From Massilia sp. 9I (lineage in GTDB: Bacteria; Pseudomonadota; Gammaproteobacteria; Burkholderiales; Burkholderiaceae_D): a stretch of 64,000 bases of DNA. The DNA lies in NCBI RefSeq assembly GCF_902506415.1, contig NZ_LR733275.1, positions 5,416,479 through 5,480,478 of the forward strand, given 5' to 3'. Within the stretch, counting starts at the first letter, position 1; each line of letters begins with the position of its first letter. The position numbers and the translations under genes are program-made. Of this stretch, positions 26,571 to 34,264 are shown one piece after another. The notes below the pieces were generated by a model. That model did no database searches. It saw only the letters and a list, made by a program, of their open reading frames with translations, and was not told the origin of the DNA.

Positions 26571-26801
26571 GCCGCCGCGCTTGCGCGCCGGCCGCTCCAG
26601 CTGGCGCGATCCCTTTTGAGATTCGAGCAGGTACATCTCATCCGCCTCGGCGATGCCAGCGAGGCGCTCGGGCTGGTCTTGGCGCACACCGTCGAGGAAG
26701 CGATGGCGCCAGCGAAAGCTGGTGTTGCGATGCACGCCGATCAGTTTCGCCGCCGCCCGTACGCTGCGCGAGTCGAGCATTTCCCTACCGTAGTCCAGCC
26801 A
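26571..26801 (-). pseudogene. Degenerate IS1595-family transposase fragment
   Basis: The minus-strand frame reads WLDYGREMLDSRSVR, then HRNTSFRWRHRFLDG and EADEMYLLESQKGSR...RKRGG, which matches the N-terminal-to-middle part of IS1595/ISXO2-type transposases (TSFRWRHRFL and the EADE catalytic Asp motif). An in-frame TAG lies directly upstream and the similarity ends after RKRGG, so both the zinc ribbon part and the remaining DDE core are missing or scrambled. It cannot encode an active transposase. It sits between tRNA-Arg copies 1 and 2. The rest of the 26439-26973 interval shows no gene. Confidence 0.75.
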
Positions 26802-26973
26802 CTAGAGGGCAATCGGCCTTTTCCACACCTGGTGATGACAGCGCCTTTTCGTTTCCGGCAGCGCGCCCACCTGCTGTCATTGGTTCGCGACAGAGATGCC
26901 AACACCTCAGGTTTTGCAAGATGCTAATGAGCCTTTGCCAAGTCGCGATCCCCTGCTATAATGCGTGCATCGG

Positions 26974-27050
26974 GCGGCTGTAGCTCAGCTGGATAGAGTA
27001 CTTGGCTACGAACCAAGGGGTCGTGGGTTCGATTCCTGCCAGCCGCACCA
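26974..27050 (+). tRNA. tRNA-Arg(ACG), copy 2
   Basis: Base-for-base identical to copy 1 over the 77-base mature gene, with the same TATAATGCGTGCATCGG leader and the same terminator. Confidence 0.97.
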
Positions 27051-27057
27051 GAATACG

Positions 27058-27090
27058 AGGGACCAGAATGAAAATTCTGGTCCCTTTTTT
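27058..27090 (+). terminator. Intrinsic terminator of tRNA-Arg copy 2
   Basis: Identical to the copy 1 terminator: 12-base-pair stem, GAAA loop, six-T run. Confidence 0.9.
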
Positions 27091-27320
27091 CGTTGTATCT
27101 GCGTTCTTTTGCGTCCACTTGCGGGCAATGAAGCGCGCTGGAACTGTGTGCGCTGTCGCCTGGCATCTTGCGAGGCGCTTTCATCCCGGTCCGGCGCCAG
27201 CCCTGCTTCATGCCTCCGGTGTTTCGCGAACGGCGGGGTCTTGGACGGTTCCACTGGATCTGCTTTCGGCGCCTCCCTGAGCTTGCGCCATAGGGGGTTT
27301 GCGAAATCCGGCGGTGCTGC
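27091..27320. other. Spacer between tRNA-Arg copies 2 and 3
   Basis: About 230 bases without a supportable gene. Short open frames cross it, but they run into the tRNAs and have no ribosome binding site. No transposase similarity was seen here, unlike the first spacer. Confidence 0.5.
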
Positions 27321-27337
27321 TATAATGCGTGCCTCGG

Positions 27338-27414
27338 GCGGCTGTAGCTCAGCTGGATAGAGTACTTGGCTACGAACCAAGGGGTCGTGGGTTCGATTCC
27401 TGCCAGCCGCACCA
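27338..27414 (+). tRNA. tRNA-Arg(ACG), copy 3
   Basis: Identical 77-base mature sequence. The leader differs by one base (GCCTCGG instead of GCATCGG) and the downstream terminator is different in sequence. Confidence 0.97.
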
Positions 27415-27423
27415 ACTTTTTTT

Positions 27424-27457
27424 AAATGGCCCAGAAGCGATTCTGGGCCATTTTTCT
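27424..27457 (+). terminator. Intrinsic terminator of tRNA-Arg copy 3
   Basis: The stem AAATGGCCCAGAA / TTCTGGGCCATTT (13 base pairs, GCGA loop) is followed by a T-rich tail. Confidence 0.88.
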
Positions 27458-27780
27458 TTTCCGCTCCCCTCTCCTCGCATTTTCCTGCATCGGTAGGCGC
27501 ATTCGCCGCCGGAGCATCCTCACACGCCAGCCTCGGGCCCGATCCACGCTTGGGCTAACTCAGCAAAAAGACCTAAATCGCATCAACTTCTACGCTTCAT
27601 TCATTAAACCGGGCTGAAATCGCAGGGGCTCTGCGCCGGAAACACCCTCCTCTTTTCGTAGGACTGGGCTGACACATTTTCAGCAACCCAATCATAATTT
27701 TCTACTCATTAACGTCTCTTGGACGAGTTCTCCTATGGCGTAAAGCGCTCTAGCATAGCCTATTGGCAATTTGTTGATTC
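27458..27780. other. AT-richer intergenic region upstream of the PEP-CTERM gene
   Basis: About 320 bases without a supportable gene. Composition is clearly more AT-rich than the surroundings, as expected of a regulatory region. No recognisable operator was found except the motif listed next. Confidence 0.5.
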
Positions 27781-27782
27781 TT

Positions 27783-27796
27783 GGAATGCAAGGTGC
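27783..27796 (+). promoter_or_regulatory. Possible sigma-54 promoter of the PEP-CTERM gene
   Basis: The sequence TTGGAATGCAAGGTGCAAG has the invariant GG-N10-GC spacing of sigma-54 promoters, with partial matches at -24 (TGGAAT for TGGCAC) and -12 (GTGCA for TTGCA). PEP-CTERM genes in other proteobacteria are often sigma-54 controlled through PrsK/PrsR. The match is imperfect, so this is only a candidate. Confidence 0.35.
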
Positions 27797-27812
27797 AAGT
27801 TGACCGTTCAAT

Positions 27813-27835
27813 CACGCTTCCGCGTGCTTTTTTTT
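27813..27835 (+). terminator. Short hairpin with T-tract in the PEP-CTERM gene leader
   Basis: CACGC-TTCC-GCGTG is followed by C and eight T residues. It has terminator form with a short five-base-pair stem, and lies between the possible promoter and the ATG at 27915. It may end an upstream transcript or attenuate the gene. Confidence 0.5.
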
Positions 27836-27914
27836 ATCGTTTTGATAGCATGAAGTTCCCCGATACTTGAAACCCAGGCTGCAGGACGCGGCTGATTCTA
27901 ATGCGAGGAAAGAA

Positions 27915-28460
27915 ATGAAAAAATCTCTGATTGCTGCAATTGTGTTGGCTTCCGCTTCGTTTGGTTCGTCGGCTGTAATGGCCCAAACCGTCGTCGGCAA
28001 CTCCCCTCAGGAGCTCAACCTGATCGACAACAGCGCCTTCTTTGGCGACACCTTCGAAGCCGACAACGAAGGTAACACCTTCGCTGACCGTTTCACCTTC
28101 ACCATTGATGGTGACATGGGCATGAACCTCGATGCGATCATCTCGTCGATCAGCCGTACCGCCGACGTGGGCCTGGACATCACCGGTCTGGCTCTGTATG
28201 GCGAAGACGACACCCTGATCACCAACGGCACCTCGCTGCAGAGCGGTGCGATCGATGTCTGGAGCATCACCGCCAATAACCTGGCAGCGGGTGACTACTA
28301 CCTGCGCGTCAGCGGCAACCTGGTGTCGGACGCCGGCGCCTCGTTCGGCGGCGCCGTGATGCTGGCTCCGGTTCCGGAACCGGAAACCTACGGCATGATG
28401 CTGGGCGGTCTGGGTGTCCTGGGCTTCCTGGCACGCCGCCGCAAGGCAAAGCAGGCCTGA
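27915..28460 (+). CDS. PEP-CTERM sorted exported protein, FxDxF-like
   Basis: 181 residues. A signal peptide (MKKSLIAAIVLASASFGSSAVMA) is followed by a beta-rich body with FADRFTFTID, which fits the FxDxF class of PEP-CTERM proteins. The C-terminus has the full tripartite sorting signal: VPEPETYGM, a hydrophobic helix (LGGLGVLGFL) and a basic ARRRKAKQA tail. Exosortase cleaves such proteins at the PEP motif after export, typically linked to exopolysaccharide/biofilm. No exosortase gene lies in the window. GAGGAAAG precedes the ATG at 27915. Confidence 0.92.
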   Translation: MKKSLIAAIVLASASFGSSAVMAQTVVGNSPQELNLIDNSAFFGDTFEADNEGNTFADRFTFTIDGDMGMNLDAIISSISRTADVGLDITGLALYGEDDTLITNGTSLQSGAIDVWSITANNLAAGDYYLRVSGNLVSDAGASFGGAVMLAPVPEPETYGMMLGGLGVLGFLARRRKAKQA

Positions 28461-28481
28461 TAATCAGCCTGGCATAGCGAT

Positions 28482-28516
28482 GGACGGAAGCGCGCAAGCG
28501 CTTCCGTCCTTTTTTT
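28482..28516 (+). terminator. Intrinsic terminator after the PEP-CTERM gene
   Basis: The stem GGACGGAAGCG / CGCTTCCGTCC (11 base pairs, 6-base loop) is followed by a seven-T run, 21 bases after the stop codon. Confidence 0.92.
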
Positions 28517-28569
28517 CGTCCGTCGCCGCTGTGCGCGGCGGCGTGATCAAGGGGCAGCCGCCCCTTCTC

Positions 28570-30462
28570 TCAGGTGCGCAGCTTCTTGATGATGCTGCGG
28601 TTGCCCAGGATCTCCTCGATCTGCTCGAAGCGCACCGGCTTGACCATGTGATGGTCGAAACCTGCCTCGAAGGCGAGCTGGCGGTCCTTCTCCTGGCCCC
28701 AGCCGGTCACGGCGATCAGCACCGTCATCGGGCCGCAGGCCAGCTTGCGGATCCCGCGCGCCAGGTCGTAGCCCGACATGTGGGGCAGCCCGATGTCCAG
28801 GAAGGCATAGTCCGGGCAGAAGCGCGCCGCCGCGGCCAGCGCGTCCGGACCGTTATGGGTGATCACCACGCTGTGGCCCATGGCCGTGAGCAGCGCACCG
28901 ATGCTGTTGACGAAGTCGACGTTATCGTCCGCCAGAAGGATGCGGTAGGTCTCGGTACTGATGAAGGCGGCCGGGGTCGGCTTGGCGATCGGCTCCGGAT
29001 CGACCACGATCGGCAGGCGCACCACGAAAGTGCTGCCGTGGCCCAGGCCTTCGGACTTGGCCTCGATGGTGCCGCCATGCAGTTCGACCAGCTTGCGCGC
29101 CAGCGACAGGCCGACACCCAGGCCGGCGTTGCTGCGTTCCAGCGTGGAATCGACCTGAACGAACATCTCGAATACGGAATCGAGCATATCCGGCGCCAGG
29201 CCGATGCCGGTATCGGCCACTTCCAGCACCAGGGTGCGGTCCTCGACGCCGGCCCGCAGGGTCACGCTGCCGCCGCGGTTGGTGTACTTGGCGGCGTTGT
29301 TCAGGAGGTTGGACAGCACCTGCGCCAGGCGGGTGGCGTCGCCGTGCAGGAACACCGGGCGGTCCGGCAGGTCGATTTCCAGTTCGTGGCCGTGCAGTTC
29401 TATATAGGAGCGCACCACTTCCAGGGCGTCGTTCACCACGGCTTTCAGCTCCACCCGGCCCATCTTGATGGTGAACTTGCCGGTGTTGATGCGCGAGACG
29501 TCCAGCAGGTCGTCCACCAGGCGCACCATCTGGCGCAGCTGGCGTTCCATGATGTCGGTGGCGCGCTGGGTCGCCTGGGCGTCGCCGCTGCGGATGCGCA
29601 GGATGTCGAGACCCGTGCGGATCGGCGCCAGCGGATTGCGCAGTTCGTGCGCCAGGGTCGCCAGGAATTCGTCTTTCCTGCGGTCGGCCACGATCAGGGC
29701 CTGCTCGGCACGCTCGCGCACCGTCATCTCGTGTTCGAGCGTGCGGTTGGCCGCCTGCAGCGCATCGGAACGGCGCCCGATCTCGGCCAGCATGTCGTTG
29801 AAGGCTTCGACCAGCACCCCGATCTCGCCCTTTTCCTTGCCCGGCACGCGCAGGGTGAAGTCGCGCCGCAGCATCACCTGGCGCGCGACGTTGGTCACCG
29901 CCTCCAGCGGCCGGGTGATCGAGGCCTGCAGGCGCGAGGCCACCAGGGCCGCGATCACGAGCGCGCCCAGCATCACGCCGCCGAGGATGGCGCCGTAACT
30001 GAGGACGCGGTCGAGCAGGCCGTAGCGCGAGCGCAGATAGACCGTGCCGAGCGGCTCGCCGTTCTCGACGATCGGGCGGAACACCACCAGTTCGCCCTGC
30101 TCGAAGCGGTGGCCGGCGGCCTCCGGACGCGCCGGCAAGGATGTCTCGGAACCGGCCTTGGCATAGGTGGCGAAGCGCTGTCCGCTGTTGGTGAAGATGG
30201 CGCCGGCCACGATCTGCGGGCGCACCCGCAGCACCGACAGGCTGCGCGTGGCGGCGGCGGTATCGTTGAAGGAGACCGCCGGGGCGGCCACTTCGGCCAC
30301 GAAATCGGCCTGGGTGGTGAGGTCGTCGACCCAGACACGCTGGGCGGTGCGCACGTCCACCACCAGCATGGCGACGGCGGCGGACAACAGGGCGACGATG
30401 GTGGTCGCCACCGCCATCAGGATCAGTTTGCTGCGGACGGAGCCGGTATCGTGCATGGCCAT
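28570..30462 (-). CDS. CHASE8-containing hybrid sensor histidine kinase
   Basis: 630 residues. Transmembrane segments lie at about 12-35 and 155-177. The loop between them (residues 36-150) reads VWVDDLTTQADFVAEVAAPA, SFNDTAAATRSL, RPQIVAGAIF, the CHASE8 pattern known from YfiN. A HAMP domain (about 178-230), HisKA with LATLAHELRNPLAP (phospho-His272), an HATPase (ADTGIGL, GLGVGLSLA) and a C-terminal receiver (YAFLDIGLPHMSGYD) follow. The start ATG overlaps the yfiR stop by one base (TGATG), with GGGAGG in front, so the two are translationally coupled. It has no output domain of its own. Confidence 0.9.
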   Translation of the reverse strand: MAMHDTGSVRSKLILMAVATTIVALLSAAVAMLVVDVRTAQRVWVDDLTTQADFVAEVAAPAVSFNDTAAATRSLSVLRVRPQIVAGAIFTNSGQRFATYAKAGSETSLPARPEAAGHRFEQGELVVFRPIVENGEPLGTVYLRSRYGLLDRVLSYGAILGGVMLGALVIAALVASRLQASITRPLEAVTNVARQVMLRRDFTLRVPGKEKGEIGVLVEAFNDMLAEIGRRSDALQAANRTLEHEMTVRERAEQALIVADRRKDEFLATLAHELRNPLAPIRTGLDILRIRSGDAQATQRATDIMERQLRQMVRLVDDLLDVSRINTGKFTIKMGRVELKAVVNDALEVVRSYIELHGHELEIDLPDRPVFLHGDATRLAQVLSNLLNNAAKYTNRGGSVTLRAGVEDRTLVLEVADTGIGLAPDMLDSVFEMFVQVDSTLERSNAGLGVGLSLARKLVELHGGTIEAKSEGLGHGSTFVVRLPIVVDPEPIAKPTPAAFISTETYRILLADDNVDFVNSIGALLTAMGHSVVITHNGPDALAAAARFCPDYAFLDIGLPHMSGYDLARGIRKLACGPMTVLIAVTGWGQEKDRQLAFEAGFDHHMVKPVRFEQIEEILGNRSIIKKLRT

Positions 30463-31058
30463 CACGCACCTCCCTTCTGGACCCGGTTCGCGACCGTCAG
30501 CAGGCGCGAACTGAGTTTCACGTTCTTCTTTTCGGCGGCATCCAGCGAGACGTCGAAGCGCACGCGCTCGTCGACGATGCGGAAGTTGATGACGCTGCCA
30601 TAGCGCAGGCCGCCGTCGCATTCGGTCACGGTGAGGTAGGCGGCGGGCGCGCCGCGCAGCACGCGCGCGGCCCGTTCGCCGTCGCTGCCGGCCACGAACA
30701 GCAGGTGCACCGCCGGCACCGGTTCGTGCTCGCGCAGCGGCCGCACGGAAATCGGACGCCCCGCAATCGCGCGGCCGGCGGCGATGCGCGCCAGTTCGGC
30801 CGCCATGTCGTCCGAGCCGATCACCGCGATCGTCAAGGGACCGGCCGGGTCGGCGAAGGCCTGCGGCGGGAATTCCGCATAGCCGAGGAACTTGTACAGG
30901 AACGCCGCCTTGACGCGGCGCTCGAGCGCCTGGGCGCCGCCGGCGTCGGCGGCGGCAGGTGGCGCGGATCCCGCCGCCGCCAGCAGCAGCGGCAATGCGA
31001 GCGCCCTGCAGGCCAGGCGTCGCGATTGGTCGGGAGGGTGTGTCTTCATTCTTGTCAT
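30462..31058 (-). CDS. yfiR: YfiR family (DUF4154) periplasmic regulator
   Basis: 198 residues. A signal peptide of about 38 residues precedes the DUF4154 core: VKAAFLYKFLGYAEFP, PLTIAVIGSDDMAAEL, RPISVRPL, HLLFVAGSD, the YLTVTE segment and GSVINFRIVDERVRFDVSL, a match over the whole family length. In Pseudomonas, YfiR binds the periplasmic part of the CHASE8 cyclase YfiN and represses it. Here the downstream partner, coupled by a TGATG overlap, is a CHASE8 histidine kinase. The TonB receptor gene ends 6 bases upstream, so the three form one operon. Confidence 0.92.
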   Translation of the reverse strand: MTRMKTHPPDQSRRLACRALALPLLLAAAGSAPPAAADAGGAQALERRVKAAFLYKFLGYAEFPPQAFADPAGPLTIAVIGSDDMAAELARIAAGRAIAGRPISVRPLREHEPVPAVHLLFVAGSDGERAARVLRGAPAAYLTVTECDGGLRYGSVINFRIVDERVRFDVSLDAAEKKNVKLSSRLLTVANRVQKGGA

Positions 31059-31064
31059 GGGCCT

Positions 31065-32987
31065 TCAGAAACGCAGCGAAGCGCTGGCGAACACACTGCG
31101 TTCGGCCAGTTGGCGCATGCCCGCCGCCCCGAATTCGGGATGACGGGCATGCAACAGGTTACGGCCCGTGAGGGCCAGTTCGACGCCGGGGCGTGCCTGC
31201 CACGCGAGCCGGGCGTCGAGTTCATGATAGCCCGGCACGGCCGGCTGCGGCAGGCGCGCGACGCGCCGCAGCATCAAGTCGCCGCTCAGGCCACCGCTAA
31301 AATCGTGGGACGAGCGCAGCTGCCAGTAGCTGCGCGGGTCGTTGGTCGCCAGGCCGGCCCTGGCCGAAGCGTCGGTACTCGCAGCCTGCACGCCGGTGTC
31401 GATATCCTGCAACACCGCCCCGGCGGCCAGGCGCCAGCCGCGCATCACCTGCCAGCTGGCCCACAGCTCCAGTCCGCGTGCGCGGCCGTGGCCGAGGTTG
31501 CGGAATACCGCGCCGCCGGGCTGCAGTTCCAGCGTGCGCAGGCGGTCATAATGGCTGTAGAACAGCGTTGCCGCGTACGACAGCGCGGGCACCGGCTGGG
31601 CGCGGTAGCCCAGTTCCAGCACGCGCGCGGTCTCGGCCTGCATGTCCGGCCCGCCCGCTATCAGGTAGCGCGCGCCGTTCGAGGCCGGGTCGACCAGCCT
31701 CAGGTCGCGGTCGATGCGGCTGGGGGCGCGCACTGTGCGCGAGGCCGCCGCCCACAGCATCGCGCCCGGCGCGTGGTCCCAGGCCAGGCGCAGGTTCGGC
31801 AGCACTTCCATGCCGGTATAGCTATTCTCCTCCAGGCGCAGGCCGGCCGTCGCGCGCAGCGCCGGGGTGATGTCGAACTCGTCCTGGGCGAACAGGTTGC
31901 TCCAGGCCAAGGTGCGCCGGGTCGGAGAGAATTGCAGGATCGGGCCGTTCTCGAAACGGTCGCGCTGGTGGCGGTAGCCGCCGCCCCAGGTCAGCGCATG
32001 GCGCCCGCCCAGCCGCGTGGCGTACTGGGCCTCGATGTCGACCGTGTCGAGCGCATGCTTGCCGGCCCCGGCCTGCGCGCGCCGGCCCTGGTCGATCCAG
32101 GCCTGCAGGCGCAGCCCGGCCTCTCCCGCCAGGCGGGCATCGAAGCGCGCCACCAGGTTGGCGCCCGAGAAGTCGGTGCGCGTTTCATTGCCCGATGCGC
32201 GCAGCGCGCCCGCATGCAGGTCGCCGCTCAGGCTCAGGGTCTGGTCGGCGCCTTCCCAGTCGAGCCGGAAACCGGCCTGGCGCCGGCCGACGCCGCCGCC
32301 CTCCCCGGCCTCGCCCGGCGCGGCGCCGGTCTCGTCACGTTTGCCGTAGGCGCGCACAAAAGCGCCGTTCGCCAGGCGCTTGCCCTGGCGTACCGTCACG
32401 CCGGCATAGCGATTGCCGGCATGGACTACCGCCAGCCCAGCTTGCGTATCGGCGGCGCTGCGGGTGATGATGTTGATGACGCCGTTGACCGCGTTGGTGC
32501 CCCAGATGGTGCCGCCCGGGCCGCTGATCACTTCGATCCGTTCGACGTCCGGCAGCGCCACGTCGAGGGCTTCCCAGAACACGCCGGAGAACAGCGGCGA
32601 ATATACGCTGCGGCCGTCGACCAGCACCAGCAGTTTGTTGGCCAGCTGCGAGGAGAAGCCGCGCGCGGTGATTGCGTATTCCTGGGCATTGGCCAGCGCC
32701 ACCTGCAGGTTGGGCGCCAGGCGCAAGGCTTCCGGAATGCTGGTGGCGCCGGAACGGGCAATGTCGGCGCCGCTGATGACGTAGACCGAGGCCGGCGCGC
32801 TGCTCAGGCGTCCCTGCTGGCGCGAGACCGAAGTCACGACGATATCGGACAGCTGCTCGAGGGAGAAATCGGCAAGCTGCGCTTCCCTCTGGCTGGCGAG
32901 CTCGGCATGGCTGGCCGCGTGCCCGCCGCCTGCGTGCAGCAAAAACAGTGCCGCACATGCGCAGGCAAGCTGGGAAGGTTTTAACAT
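31065..32987 (-). CDS. TonB-dependent outer-membrane receptor
   Basis: 640 residues. The start at ATG 32987 (AGGATGGCAACT before it) leads to a signal peptide ending near GGGHAAS. A plug domain follows (about 45-160: SVYVISGADIARSGATSIPEA, ITARGF, LLVLVDGRSVYSPLFSG, IEVISGPGGTIWGTNAVNG), then a 22-strand barrel ending in the aromatic VFASASLRF. No TonB box is obvious, though SLEQLSDIVVTSVS may hold it. It resembles receptors that precede YfiR genes in other proteobacteria. The ligand is unknown; a siderophore or small organic signal is likely. Confidence 0.92.
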   Translation of the reverse strand: MLKPSQLACACAALFLLHAGGGHAASHAELASQREAQLADFSLEQLSDIVVTSVSRQQGRLSSAPASVYVISGADIARSGATSIPEALRLAPNLQVALANAQEYAITARGFSSQLANKLLVLVDGRSVYSPLFSGVFWEALDVALPDVERIEVISGPGGTIWGTNAVNGVINIITRSAADTQAGLAVVHAGNRYAGVTVRQGKRLANGAFVRAYGKRDETGAAPGEAGEGGGVGRRQAGFRLDWEGADQTLSLSGDLHAGALRASGNETRTDFSGANLVARFDARLAGEAGLRLQAWIDQGRRAQAGAGKHALDTVDIEAQYATRLGGRHALTWGGGYRHQRDRFENGPILQFSPTRRTLAWSNLFAQDEFDITPALRATAGLRLEENSYTGMEVLPNLRLAWDHAPGAMLWAAASRTVRAPSRIDRDLRLVDPASNGARYLIAGGPDMQAETARVLELGYRAQPVPALSYAATLFYSHYDRLRTLELQPGGAVFRNLGHGRARGLELWASWQVMRGWRLAAGAVLQDIDTGVQAASTDASARAGLATNDPRSYWQLRSSHDFSGGLSGDLMLRRVARLPQPAVPGYHELDARLAWQARPGVELALTGRNLLHARHPEFGAAGMRQLAERSVFASASLRF

Positions 32988-33154
32988 AGTTGCCATCCTA
33001 GAACATTTTCTGTCACGCACCAAGAGCGCACGATTCCCTCTGCGTCAGCGTCGCATGCGCGCCACGACTTCTCTTGATAGGTTGACTCATCAATAATCTT
33101 GATGGCAGTCATTAGAAATATAAATTGGACTAATTTGCGGCATTGCAGCATCAT
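32981..33154 (-). CDS. Possible 57-residue leader ORF of the TonB/YfiR operon
   Basis: The frame starts ATGATGCTGCAA after GACAGGAAGG, a strong ribosome binding site, and ends TGTTAA, overlapping the receptor's ATG (ATGTTAA). The overlap would couple translation of the receptor to it. The predicted peptide has a hydrophobic patch (LVQFIFLMTAI) and three cysteines, with no family match. GC3 preference is weaker than in neighbours, so it may be only a leader peptide or chance. Confidence 0.3.
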   Translation of the reverse strand: MMLQCRKLVQFIFLMTAIKIIDESTYQEKSWRACDADAEGIVRSWCVTENVLGWQLC

Positions 33155-33194
33155 CCTTCCTGTCTCCTCTATTCTCCTCCAAGGAAATAGATTC

Positions 33195-33225
33195 AGCCCG
33201 CTTCCTGGAAGCGGGCTTTTTTTTT
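33195..33225 (+). terminator. Strong plus-strand terminator with no obvious gene upstream
   Basis: AGCCCGCTTCC / GGAAGCGGGCT form an 11-base-pair perfect stem and are followed by a nine-T run on the plus strand. No plus-strand gene ends before it; the nearest upstream DNA is the divergent promoter region of the TonB operon. A small RNA running from about 33060-33120 to 33225 is one explanation. Confidence 0.7.
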
Positions 33226-33327
33226 GCCTGTTTGGCTGTTCGGTCCGCGCGCACGGATCACGGGGGCGATGGGACGGCATTTGGTGTAGGATGGCCGCCA
33301 TGTTTTCGTTCCTACAACAATTTGCCC

Positions 33328-34164
33328 ATGCCTGAACACGATCCGCGCACCGTCGCCTCCTATGACTGGTCGGCAAGCAGCCTGGGCGACCCGGCCCGCT
33401 GGCCCGTCCCGCTGCGGGTCGCCGCCGACCTACTGCTCAATTCACCGCTGCCCGGCCTGATCGTCTGGGGACGCGAGACGATCCTGGTCTTCAACGAGGC
33501 CTACGCCGCCCTGGCGGGAATCGGCTGCGGCCGGGTGCCGGGCGGCTCGGTGCCTTCGGTGCTGCCGCCGCCGCTCGCCGGCGCCGGCGCGGCGCTGCAA
33601 GGGGCATGGTCGGGCCAGCCTGGCGTGATCCCGGGCGCCGCGCTGTCCTTCCGCCACCCGGAAGGTCCGCGCGAACACCGCTGCGACCTGCGCCTGACGC
33701 CCCTGCAGGACGGCGGCGGCGGTGTCGGCGGCGTGCACATCCTGCTGGCGCCGCCCGCCGGCCTGCCTGCCTTAGCCGAACCCGACAGCGCGGACAGCGC
33801 GCTGCGCATCCTGGTGGTCGAGGACAACCTCGACTCCCAGTACCTGGTGTGCGAGATGCTCAAGGCCTTCGGCCACGAAGCCGACGGCGTGGCGCATCCG
33901 GACGACGCCCTCGAACTGCTGGGAAAGCAGCGCTACCACGTGCTGTTCTCCGACGTCAGCCTGCCCGGCATGTCGGGCGTGGACCTGGCGCGCCGGGCCC
34001 TGGGCGACAATCCGGCGCTGAAGGTGATTTTCGCCTCCGGCTACGGCGATTCGCTGCTGCGCCATCTCGATTTCCCTTATCTGTCGCTCCAGAAGCCCTA
34101 CGAGCTGGACCAGCTCCAGGACGCCCTGGCCAAGGTGGCGCGCCTGCCGGCGCCCGCCAGGTGA
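33328..34164 (+). CDS. PAS-REC protein lacking a kinase domain
   Basis: 278 residues. The N-terminus (YDWSASSLGDPARWP, LIVWGRETILVFNEAYAAL) matches the PAS-type opening seen in large Massilia-like hybrid kinases. A receiver domain follows from about residue 160: LRILVVEDNLDSQYL with the acidic pocket, FSDVSLPGMSG with the phospho-acceptor Asp, and FASGYGD. HisKA and HATPase, which normally lie between such a PAS and REC, are absent. It may be an internal-deletion derivative acting as a sink or adaptor for phosphate from other kinases. It begins the cluster with the MetE-like and hybrid kinase genes. Confidence 0.75.
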   Translation: MPEHDPRTVASYDWSASSLGDPARWPVPLRVAADLLLNSPLPGLIVWGRETILVFNEAYAALAGIGCGRVPGGSVPSVLPPPLAGAGAALQGAWSGQPGVIPGAALSFRHPEGPREHRCDLRLTPLQDGGGGVGGVHILLAPPAGLPALAEPDSADSALRILVVEDNLDSQYLVCEMLKAFGHEADGVAHPDDALELLGKQRYHVLFSDVSLPGMSGVDLARRALGDNPALKVIFASGYGDSLLRHLDFPYLSLQKPYELDQLQDALAKVARLPAPAR

Positions 34165-34264
34165 GGCTGGTGCCCCTGTGCCGCTGCGCTTCGGCTGGGC
34201 TACAATGGGCCGTACCGGGCCGGGCGCCGTCACGCGCCTGCGGCCCGCATCCACGCCAGCGACG

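Noticed and set aside
26616..27360. Several short open frames crossing the tRNA-Arg array
   Set aside because: They run through tRNA genes and terminators, with no ribosome binding site or family match.
26321..27414. Repeated blocks in the tRNA region, considered as an attachment site for an integrated island
   Set aside because: The repeats are whole functional tRNA genes with promoters and terminators; no integrase or cargo lies between them.
33099..33335. 78-codon plus-strand frame over the 33195-33225 terminator
   Set aside because: It would have to pass a strong intrinsic terminator and has no ribosome binding site.
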